A stretch of DNA of 14,830 bases from Bacteroidota bacterium (GTDB lineage: Bacteria > Bacteroidota > Bacteroidia > Sphingobacteriales > Sphingobacteriaceae), in NCBI GenBank assembly GCA_013288465.1, contig JABDBT010000064.1, positions 1 to 14,830 on the forward strand, in the 5' to 3' direction. Below the pieces are notes generated by a model. That model was not told the DNA's origin and ran no database searches. It saw nothing but the letters and a program-made list of their open reading frames with translations. This document shows, one piece after another, positions 5,129 through 11,636 of the stretch. A program made the position numbers and the translations under genes. Position 1 is the first letter of the stretch. Each line of letters starts with the position of its first letter.

Positions 5129-6043
5129 TTAAAATATATCTTCAAAATCAACTTCAGTTTCTACTACTTCATAATATTGAACCATTCCTTTCGTACTATC
5201 TTTATGTGCTCTAACCTCACCGATTTTTAGATATTTATATTCGCCATTTGTAATTGTTTCTATTAACTCTTTTTCAAGATTTGTGGCTTTAACATTCAGT
5301 CTTCTTGTTGATTTTCCAAGTATTAAATTTAATGGTAGTATATCTCCAATTTTTAGTTTTGAAATTTGATTACTTAAGAAGTTTTTGAATTCCGAAAAAT
5401 TTTGAAATATAGTTTCGAGATTGGCATTTAACTCTTTGTCTATTAGGTATAAATTTTTTAATAAATGCTCTATAATATCTAATACCACAAATAGTTGTTT
5501 AGGCTTTGGAATCGACATCTCATGAACGGAGTCATTGCCTAAAAAGCGAACAGCATGTAGCCTTTCCGCCTCTTTTTGGGTAATTAGTCCATTTTTTACC
5601 ATTTTATTTATCTGAATATTTAAATCATTTCCAGTGATCGACTTATCCTTGCAAATAGCTTCAATAATGCCTCTATAGGCGATGGCTGTCAAAAGATAAC
5701 ATTTAGAAGAAAAAGCATTGATTGCTTCATCATATATATTACGTATTTCGTTTGGCAGGTAATAAGTATTTTTTAGCTTCCTATGGTTTTCTAAAAGTTG
5801 GGGGTAAGTACTAATTATTACGTCTGGCCCCCAATTTTCGTCGTCATATTGAATTGCCTGCTCGTAATCGACATTTTCAGTTCTATATGAAACTTTATCG
5901 CAACCAGCACATTGCACTATCGAATAAAAGTAAGTTTCTTGGTAATCATCAGGACCATCGACTTCCTTAAATGCAATAACCGCGTGATTCGTGGGTTTGT
6001 AACAATCTATGCAATAGTTTATTTTTTTATCTCCAATTTTCAT
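5129..6043 (-). CDS. DUF4145-containing protein with N-terminal zinc ribbon
   Basis: A 304-residue cytosolic protein. The N terminus carries a probable zinc ribbon, CxxC at Cys11/Cys14 and CxxC at Cys45/Cys48. Residues about 95-205 resemble DUF4145, a HEPN-superfamily helical domain often attached to restriction or other defence proteins: AIAYRGIIEAIC (119-130) and RFLGNDSVHE (166-175), with the conserved Gly-Asn and His174. The Arg166-to-His174 spacing is longer than the usual HEPN RNase Rx4-6H motif, so catalysis is uncertain. The C-terminal 90 residues are not recognised. Base composition is clearly more A/T-rich than the flanking genes and codon third positions favour A/T, a sign of recent acquisition shared with its neighbour at 6111-6941. 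Confidence 0.72.
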   Translation of the reverse strand: MKIGDKKINYCIDCYKPTNHAVIAFKEVDGPDDYQETYFYSIVQCAGCDKVSYRTENVDYEQAIQYDDENWGPDVIISTYPQLLENHRKLKNTYYLPNEIRNIYDEAINAFSSKCYLLTAIAYRGIIEAICKDKSITGNDLNIQINKMVKNGLITQKEAERLHAVRFLGNDSVHEMSIPKPKQLFVVLDIIEHLLKNLYLIDKELNANLETIFQNFSEFKNFLSNQISKLKIGDILPLNLILGKSTRRLNVKATNLEKELIETITNGEYKYLKIGEVRAHKDSTKGMVQYYEVVETEVDFEDIF

Positions 6044-6110
6044 TTGATATTTAGTTATGTTAAATATGATGGTTTATAACGCAATCCGCTTTTAAGTAAA
6101 TTGCCACATG

Positions 6111-6941
6111 CTATTTTTTTGCTAATCGTAAAACAGAATGTATAGTAGCTAAATAGAAATAGAATATCCAACTGTACCATATAGCTTTATCATAATCTGT
6201 TTTTTGATCCTTATTATGATGCCGAATACCGAAATTGTTTGCTATATTAAATATGTCATTTTCATCCTTCTTATCTAAATTCTTTTTTATTGCCGGTCTT
6301 AAAAATTCTAAAACATCAGCTAACTCTCTGATAGATTCCTTTCGGTCATCTAAAGTCGATTTGTGTCGCCGGAATTTTATAATGGCAGAATCCACCCTCT
6401 TTTTTATGTTTTCGGTGTCATTGGATGGTATATCGGCATCAAATAAATTTGACAAACCATTTTCTGATAGTCTCAATATTTCTCCATTATCTGATATTTC
6501 AAAACCAGTTAGGTAGTCTTTTAAGATAGGATTCATTACTTCTCGAAAATATTTTTGTCCATCTTTATCATTAAATTCTTCATAGTGGTAGCCGCAGTTA
6601 TTCCACTGATGATAATGCCCTGTAAGCCCTTGGGATGCATGATCATGTAAAAACTCAATCATATCGAATAAATCATCTTCTGAATAACTGGGAAGTTTTT
6701 CGTAAATTGGGAATAGGTTATCTTTTCTCAAGTTGACAAAAATCATTGATGTTATATCTTCACCAAGTTCTCCTTCAATGTATCCGTCTTCGCAATTAAT
6801 ACCGAAGTACTTTTGGAAAAATCCTTCCTTGCTCAACTTGTTATACGTAATTAAAAAAAGCTTCTTTAATACGTCCAAATTTACAGCCATGTCGGGAGTA
6901 ATTTTTCCAGTTCTGACAGAATAGTAATTTCGTTTAATCAT
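6111..6941 (-). CDS. Unrecognised AT-rich gene, IRHHN-motif protein
   Basis: A 276-residue protein that I cannot assign to a named family with confidence. It is rich in Lys, Asp, Glu and aromatic residues and has no signal peptide. The C-terminal third has a recognisable pattern: RRHKSTLDDRKESIRELADVL (split at 191-211), then ANNFGIRHHN (234-243), a DYD, and an aromatic helix ending YLATIHSVLRL. Similar C termini occur in uncharacterised proteins near mobile and defence genes; the Arg-His-His could be a HEPN-like active-site remnant, but this is only a suggestion. It shares strand and A/T-rich composition with the DUF4145 gene 67 bp downstream, so the two probably moved together. Start is ATG at 6941. 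Confidence 0.65.
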   Translation of the reverse strand: MIKRNYYSVRTGKITPDMAVNLDVLKKLFLITYNKLSKEGFFQKYFGINCEDGYIEGELGEDITSMIFVNLRKDNLFPIYEKLPSYSEDDLFDMIEFLHDHASQGLTGHYHQWNNCGYHYEEFNDKDGQKYFREVMNPILKDYLTGFEISDNGEILRLSENGLSNLFDADIPSNDTENIKKRVDSAIIKFRRHKSTLDDRKESIRELADVLEFLRPAIKKNLDKKDENDIFNIANNFGIRHHNKDQKTDYDKAIWYSWIFYFYLATIHSVLRLAKK

Positions 6942-6987
6942 TTGTACGATTTCTTATATAAATATACATGTAATTTTTTGTCCCCCC

Positions 6988-8481
6988 TCAATCCTCCGGC
7001 CTCTCCCGCGCATCCGCCATCCTTACTATCCTCGGCTCAAATTTGGCCAGTACTTCTACCAGGTCCTGCTGGGCGGCCATAACGGTATGGATATCTTTAT
7101 AGGCCATTGGGGCTTCGTCCATATCGCTGCCCATCAGGGTAATGCGTTTGTCAATAAGGTTGGCGGCAATAGCTTCTTTGTCTAACGTTTTAAAGGCCAT
7201 GCTGCGACTCATTAAGCGGCCTGCGCCGTGGCTGGCCGAGTTGATACTTGCCGCATCGCCCTTGCCGCGCACCACAAAACCGGGTGTGCTCATGCTGCCG
7301 GGTATAATGCCCAATACGCCTTTACCGGCCGGTGTTGCGCCTTTGCGGTGTACCATCACTTCGGTACCATTGGCTAATTGCTCTTTCCACGCAAAATTAT
7401 GGTGGTTCTCAATACGTGTTAACGGGGTAATATTTAGCGCGCGGGCAATTTTATTGTGTATCTCGTGGTGGTTGGCGCTGGCATATTCGCCGGCCAAATT
7501 CATGGCTATCCAGTATTCCTGCCCTTCGTCTTTATCCAGATCCAACCAGGCCAAATGCTTAGTTTCGGCGGGGAGCTTGGTTTTGATCATGGCAATTTTA
7601 CTATAGTAATCCGCCACGCTGCCGCCAAACCCGCGCGAACCGGAGTGAGATAATAATGCCAGGTAACTGCCTGCGGGTATGCCATCCAAAGCGTCATCGG
7701 TTAGGGTGAGTTCGCCCCATTCCACAAAATGGTTGCCCGTGCCGCTGGTGCCCAATTGTGCGTAAGCTTTATCCTTTAAGTTGCGTATCACCTTGGTTTC
7801 GTTCCAGGTATTACTGTCAAACAACGAACTGTCGAAATACGATTCGGTGGTACAGCCAATGCCGAAATAGGTATGGTCAACCAATAAGTTTTTCAACTTT
7901 TCGGTTTCGGTATCAACCATAGTAGCGGGCAAATCAAAAATGCTTAAACACATGCGGCAGGCAATATCCACCCCAACCGCGAAGGGGATAATAGTATTAG
8001 CCGTTGTAGCCAATACCCCGCCTATGGGCAGGCCATAACCCTGGTGCGCATCTGGCATCAAAGCGCCGGCAACGGCTATAGGCAATTGAATAGCGGTGCG
8101 CATTTGTGCCAAGGCCCCCACCTCAATATGCTCAATACCATAAACCGGGAACTCCGCAATATCTTCTTTTAAGGCAAAGTTGGTGCGTTGCTGTTTTAAA
8201 AACTTGCCCTCTTTGCGTAACGCGATGATGTTGTCGGCCAGGTTTTTCAGTTTGCCGCGCTTTTTTAAAGCGTAGGGCATAGGGTCGTCAATAAGCGCTT
8301 CCAAATTGGCTAATATTTGCAGCTTGTCCATTACGCCATGTATTAACAAACCATTAGCCACGCGGCTAAAGCTTTCTAATATTTTATCATCGTTAATGCC
8401 TAAGGCTTTTAACTCGATGTTGGTTATTTGCCCCCCGGCCCCCTGAAGGGGGAGTTTATCGGCATTCAATTCCCTTTTCAT
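6988..8481 (-). CDS. rtcB: RNA ligase RtcB (tRNA-splicing / RNA-repair ligase)
   Basis: GTP- and Mn2+-dependent ligase that joins 2',3'-cyclic phosphate (or 3'-phosphate) and 5'-OH RNA ends. With the start at ATG 8481 the protein has 497 residues. Metal and guanylylation residues are visible: Asp172 and Cys175 in VGVDIAC, His251 in GNHF, His279 in SHSGSRGFG, the His360/His361 pair in NHHNF, the IPGSM loop, and the nucleophile His418 in SHGAGR. A longer GTG-initiated frame to 8526 would run into the inverted repeat at 8494-8642, so I reject it. Residues 6-18 (through LPLQGAGGQ) are encoded by a palindromic repeat and look like an insertion near the N terminus. It is divergent from the WYL regulator gene, and its promoter carries the operator shared with the TROVE gene. 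Confidence 0.95.
   Translation of the reverse strand: MKRELNADKLPLQGAGGQITNIELKALGINDDKILESFSRVANGLLIHGVMDKLQILANLEALIDDPMPYALKKRGKLKNLADNIIALRKEGKFLKQQRTNFALKEDIAEFPVYGIEHIEVGALAQMRTAIQLPIAVAGALMPDAHQGYGLPIGGVLATTANTIIPFAVGVDIACRMCLSIFDLPATMVDTETEKLKNLLVDHTYFGIGCTTESYFDSSLFDSNTWNETKVIRNLKDKAYAQLGTSGTGNHFVEWGELTLTDDALDGIPAGSYLALLSHSGSRGFGGSVADYYSKIAMIKTKLPAETKHLAWLDLDKDEGQEYWIAMNLAGEYASANHHEIHNKIARALNITPLTRIENHHNFAWKEQLANGTEVMVHRKGATPAGKGVLGIIPGSMSTPGFVVRGKGDAASINSASHGAGRLMSRSMAFKTLDKEAIAANLIDKRITLMGSDMDEAPMAYKDIHTVMAAQQDLVEVLAKFEPRIVRMADARERPED
8439..8452. repeat. CCCCC-TGAA-GGGGG repeat inside the rtcB 5' coding region
   Basis: A perfect 5-bp hairpin with TGAA loop that encodes the odd stretch PLQGAGG near the RtcB N terminus. 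Similar GC-rich palindromes occur in the gene-free parts of this window. It appears to be a small dispersed repeat tolerated in frame. Confidence 0.6.
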
Positions 8482-8493
8482 AAAATCATATCT

Positions 8494-8642
8494 AAGCCCC
8501 CCTCTAAATCTCCCCCGGTACGCCACCGCTAAGGCTAAGGCGTACGAGGTTGGGGAGACTTTTGGATTTTCTTTAATTTATTGATTCACCCTGCTATTTT
8601 TTTAAGTCTCTCCCTACCGGGGAGAGATTTAGAGAGGGGCTT
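8494..8642. mobile_element. 149-bp MITE-like inverted-repeat element in the rtcB leader
   Basis: The left end AAGCCCCCCTCTAAATCTC (8494-8512, continuing to CCGG at 8518) and the right end (8617-8642), reverse-complemented, agree at about 23 of 26 positions. Inside are a GTACGCC/GGCGTAC hairpin (8518-8545) and TCTCTCCC/GGGGAGAGA at the right side. No transposase is encoded. It separates the putative rtcB promoter (8650-8657) from the start codon (8481); without it the leader would be about 20 nt, close to the 29 nt of the TROVE gene. No clear target duplication is visible. Confidence 0.65.
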
Positions 8643-8649
8643 CACACCA

Positions 8650-8657
8650 CAAAGAAA
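8650..8657 (-). promoter_or_regulatory. Putative -7 box of the rtcB promoter
   Basis: The minus strand reads TTTCTTTG, 7 of 8 matches to TAnnTTTG, placed 8 nt from the palindrome at 8666-8686 exactly as in the TROVE promoter. As there, no TTTG -33 box is apparent. Confidence 0.5.
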
Positions 8658-8665
8658 TACACTAC

Positions 8666-8686
8666 CTGCGCAATGTATTTGCGCAG
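8666..8686. promoter_or_regulatory. 21-bp palindromic operator between rtcB and the WYL gene
   Basis: CTGCGCA (8666-8672), spacer ATGTATT, TGCGCAG (8680-8686). It differs from the TROVE operator at one spacer base only. Its place in the divergent region would let a regulator control rtcB and possibly its own gene. A/T-rich sequence (8687-8719) lies on the distal side relative to rtcB. Confidence 0.8.
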
Positions 8687-8720
8687 TAAAAAATAATTTA
8701 ATAAATTTCAACAATAAATC

Positions 8721-8839
8721 CGAAACGGCGTAGCCCTCTTTAACACCATTAAAAACAAACATTAGTTAAAAATCGAACATTCGAAACGGCGAAGCCTTCT
8801 TGAACACCATTGAAAACAAACAATAGTGAAAAATCCGAA
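8721..8839. repeat. Tandem ~61-bp direct repeat just upstream of the WYL start
   Basis: Copy 1 (8721-8777) and copy 2 (8782-8839) share CGAAACGGCG-AGCC-TCTT-AACACCATT-AAAACAAACA-TAGT-AAAAATC with six substitutions and one indel. Copy 2 ends 8 bp before the ATG. Each has a small GGC-(GTA/GAA)-GCC hairpin. It may be a duplicated leader or regulator-binding region. No protein-coding potential is seen. Confidence 0.75.
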
Positions 8840-8847
8840 ATCAAAAA

Positions 8848-9879
8848 ATGCCTGTAAACCGCAACGCCCTTATCCGCTACCGAACTATTGACAGTTGCCT
8901 GCAAAACAGGTATAAAAAGTGGACGCTGGACGATTTGATAGCTGCCTGCGCCGATGCTTTGTATGAATACCAGGGCATTAATACCGGTGTGAGCCGCCGC
9001 ACCGTACAAGCGGATATGGAAATAATGCGCAGTAATAAACTGGGTTACGAGGCGCCGATTATAGTGGTTGATAAAAAATATTATACCTATGCCGATAAAA
9101 GCTACAGTATTACCAATATACCGCTCAACAACCACGATATGCAGGTATTGGGCGAGGTAACCAGCCTGCTGCAACAGTTTAAAGGCTTTAACCATTTTGC
9201 CGACCTGAGCGAAATGGTGAGCAAACTGGAAGATAAAATATATACCCAAAAAACGTTGAGTCCGCCGGTTATTGATTTTGAAAAGAACGATAACCTGAAG
9301 GGGCTGGAGTGGATAGAGGTTATCCGCAAGGCTATTGTGGCAAAAAATACGCTTTGGGTAACCTACCAGTCGTTTAAGGCGCGCGAGGCCAATGCCTTTT
9401 GTTTCAGCGCCTATTTGCTGAAAGAGTACCGTAACCGGTGGTTCGCGCTGGGGCAGTCGCATAGGAATAATTCGCCTTTGTTAACCCTTGCGCTCGATAG
9501 GATACAAGCCATTGAGGTGCATGAAGATGCTTACCGCGAAAACAACATAATTAACCTGGCTACATATTATAGCGATGTATTGGGGGTAACCAAAAGCCCC
9601 AATCAGCACGATTGCGAAGTGGTGTTTTGGATAGATGCCGATAACGCGCCTTATGTAATTACCAAGCCGCTGCACCCCACACAAAAACTATTGAGCCAGG
9701 ATGATACCGGCAAAATTTTCAGTATCCGGGTAATTCCCAATTTTGAACTGGAGCGCGAGCTTTTAGGTTTTGGCGCAAAGCTGAAAGTATTGGGCCCCCG
9801 GCCATTGGTTAAGCGGATAAAAGAGCAGCTTTTAACAGCGTTGGATCATTATCACCAGGATAAAAGCGATGGGGTGTAG
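8848..9879 (+). CDS. WYL-domain transcriptional regulator
   Basis: A 343-residue protein with the standard layout of HTH-WYL-WCX regulators. Residues about 6-65 form a winged helix-turn-helix (recognition segment VSRRTVQADMEIM), 95-135 a linker helix pair, about 150-225 the WYL domain (RWFALG at 197-202 in place of the namesake WYL, followed by the conserved DRI at 217-219), and 255-330 the C-terminal WCX extension. WYL domains are thought to sense nucleic-acid-derived or nucleotide ligands, and members control DNA-damage, CRISPR, BREX and CBASS genes. It is divergent from rtcB, with the palindrome at 8666-8686 between them, so a role as ligand-dependent regulator of rtcB and the TROVE/Y-RNA block is the simplest reading. 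ATG 8848 is preceded by an A-rich stretch and no clear Shine-Dalgarno. Confidence 0.9.
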   Translation: MPVNRNALIRYRTIDSCLQNRYKKWTLDDLIAACADALYEYQGINTGVSRRTVQADMEIMRSNKLGYEAPIIVVDKKYYTYADKSYSITNIPLNNHDMQVLGEVTSLLQQFKGFNHFADLSEMVSKLEDKIYTQKTLSPPVIDFEKNDNLKGLEWIEVIRKAIVAKNTLWVTYQSFKAREANAFCFSAYLLKEYRNRWFALGQSHRNNSPLLTLALDRIQAIEVHEDAYRENNIINLATYYSDVLGVTKSPNQHDCEVVFWIDADNAPYVITKPLHPTQKLLSQDDTGKIFSIRVIPNFELERELLGFGAKLKVLGPRPLVKRIKEQLLTALDHYHQDKSDGV

Positions 9880-9941
9880 TAGGGTAAAACCGTTATGTTA
9901 GGGTAAGTCCTAATGAAAAGATACTGCCGTTAATGCATCAT

Positions 9942-10089
9942 CGGCGATAACTCACCCCGCCGACGCTACGCTGGGCGACCCTCTCTACCGAAATCGGTAA
10001 CGAGGGTTGGGAAAATCAAATTCCCTCTTTTTTGTGCGAAGCGAAGAGAGGGTGGTCGAGCGAAGCAATGACCGGGTGAGTAATCGCCG
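9942..10089. mobile_element. 148-bp MITE-like inverted-repeat element
   Basis: The ends CGGCGATAACTCACCC (9942-9957) and GGGTGAGTAATCGCCG (10074-10089) are inverted repeats at 15 of 16 positions. The interior has ACCGAAATCGGT and CCCTC...GAGGG hairpins. The right part is repeated in reverse complement at 2578-2640. No coding content. It fills most of the gap between the WYL gene and the acyltransferase; nothing else is seen in 9880-10229. Confidence 0.7.
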
Positions 10090-10229
10090 ACAAATGCCAC
10101 TGTTTTTATATCAACAATGAAAAGTTTTTTCGCTATTATTACATTATCAATACTGCTGTAAGGCTTTGCCGAACAGGGTGGTTGACCATTAAAAGCAATA
10201 TTTCCTTATCACCTTATTTTTGCCGCAAT

Positions 10230-11453
10230 ATGCCCCATAAACTTCACGAAGCCAACTTAGAAGGGTTACGCGGGCTGGCCGCTTTTATGATCGTGTTCTG
10301 CCATATTTTTACGTACAAGCAGGAGTTAGACCCTAACCTCATCATATCTGCAATAGGCAATTATACCGCCGACGGGCACTTTAGCGTACTCATCTTTTTT
10401 TGTTTATCGGGCTATGTTATCGGTATATCAAACAAACAACAATTAAAAACCCGGGCCGATGTGCTGGCTTATTTAAAAAAACGCTTTATAAGGTTATACC
10501 CTATTTACCTGGTTAGTATATTATCTATTGTGTGTTTTATTAATAGTCAGCAAATTGGCTTGTTGATCAAGCATCTTTTCTTTGGGCAGGTATTGCTTGG
10601 GCCGGTATTTTATGAAAACAACCCGCTATGGTCGCTCAACTACGAGGTCATATTTTACCTGTTGTTTATACCCTTATCGCTATTTGAGTTATCGCCTAAA
10701 AAAGTGTTGTTAACCGCTTTAACCATTGCGTTTATCAATACTGTTCTGCATTCGTATTATCATACGCCATCCCTGTTATCATCATATTTGCTGGGTTTTG
10801 TTTTCTGGTTGTCGGGGCTTATACTATCTCAATATTCATCAAAAAAAAACAGCACCCCGCTATCGGCTAATTTTGTTGTCAGCACTTTTTGCTTAATACT
10901 TGCCAGTAAGTATATCATCAACTTACCGCCTAAGCTGGCTGGTTTGTTTAATTTTCCCGAAACGGTGCCGTGGATAAGCAGGGCAATACCTTTAAGCGAT
11001 ATGCTGATACTGCCTTTTTGCGTGGCTTATATATTATTATTAACCAATATTAATTTTCGTTACCGTAAGGCGGTTATTATTATCCTGTACGCCTTCCCTC
11101 TGCTTATTTTTGCAAACGCGTTTTTGAAACATAACTGGGCCGTGGTAGCCATACCCGTAACTTTTTATTGCGCAAGCCTGTTGTTACTCAATCCCAACTT
11201 CCTAAAAAACACGACGGCTGCTTTGGTGAAATTAATGATATACCTGGGCAGTATATCGTACGCGGTATATGCTATGCACTTTCCTATACTTTCGTACTTT
11301 CATAGCATAACCTTTTTTTCGGGGTCAATATTTACTTTCAATATCCGTATGATTATTTTCTTTATTATTTTGATTGGGGTATGTGTGTTTTTAGAAAAAT
11401 ATATGCAGCCCAAAGCAAAAAAGTATTTGAATAAATTATTGACTAAAACCTAA
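10230..11453 (+). CDS. Acyltransferase-3 family integral membrane protein
   Basis: A 407-residue polytopic membrane protein of the acyltransferase-3 family, which moves acetyl or other acyl groups onto extracytoplasmic sugars such as O-antigen or exopolysaccharide. The start of the domain is diagnostic: EGLRGLAAFMIVFCH with the catalytic-region Arg14 and His25, then FFCLSGYVIG, then RFIRLYPIYLV. About ten hydrophobic segments follow up to the C terminus. A TTG-initiated frame from 10182 would add 16 residues; the ATG at 10230 puts the domain at the usual distance from the N terminus. The acceptor cannot be told from sequence, and no polysaccharide genes lie next to it. Confidence 0.88.
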   Translation: MPHKLHEANLEGLRGLAAFMIVFCHIFTYKQELDPNLIISAIGNYTADGHFSVLIFFCLSGYVIGISNKQQLKTRADVLAYLKKRFIRLYPIYLVSILSIVCFINSQQIGLLIKHLFFGQVLLGPVFYENNPLWSLNYEVIFYLLFIPLSLFELSPKKVLLTALTIAFINTVLHSYYHTPSLLSSYLLGFVFWLSGLILSQYSSKKNSTPLSANFVVSTFCLILASKYIINLPPKLAGLFNFPETVPWISRAIPLSDMLILPFCVAYILLLTNINFRYRKAVIIILYAFPLLIFANAFLKHNWAVVAIPVTFYCASLLLLNPNFLKNTTAALVKLMIYLGSISYAVYAMHFPILSYFHSITFFSGSIFTFNIRMIIFFIILIGVCVFLEKYMQPKAKKYLNKLLTKT

Positions 11454-11527
11454 ACCGGCTTTTGGATTTATTGCCAACTGTCAAAAACAAAGCGGGTTAT
11501 GTATTTTGATTTTATTTGTTTTTAAAA

Positions 11528-11557
11528 ACAGAATAAATAATCAATTATTTATTCTGT
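11528..11557. promoter_or_regulatory. 30-bp perfect A/T-rich palindrome
   Basis: ACAGAATAAATAAT (11528-11541), CA, ATTATTTATTCTGT (11544-11557): 14-bp perfect inverted repeat. It lies midway between the acyltransferase stop and the PAS gene start. It could be an operator for the PAS gene or a weak terminator; there is no GC-rich stem and no following U-tract, so an operator is somewhat more likely. Confidence 0.5.
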
Positions 11558-11636
11558 ATATTTATTATTCAATCTTTTTACTGTCGGCAAAAGCTAAATA
11601 ATCAACATTAATTCATCTGTACTATCTGATAAATGT

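Noticed and set aside
8482..8526. N-terminal extension of RtcB from a GTG at 8526
   Set aside because: The extra 15 residues are translated from the end of the inverted repeat element; ATG 8481 gives a better N terminus.
9021..9040. Half-site TGCGCAG of the palindrome inside the WYL coding region
   Set aside because: Only one 7-bp arm is present without its partner; expected by chance in a coding sequence.
8749..9462. 237-codon open frame on the minus strand
   Set aside because: It lies across the well-supported WYL gene and the tandem repeat, and its translation has no domain-like pattern. It is an antisense shadow.
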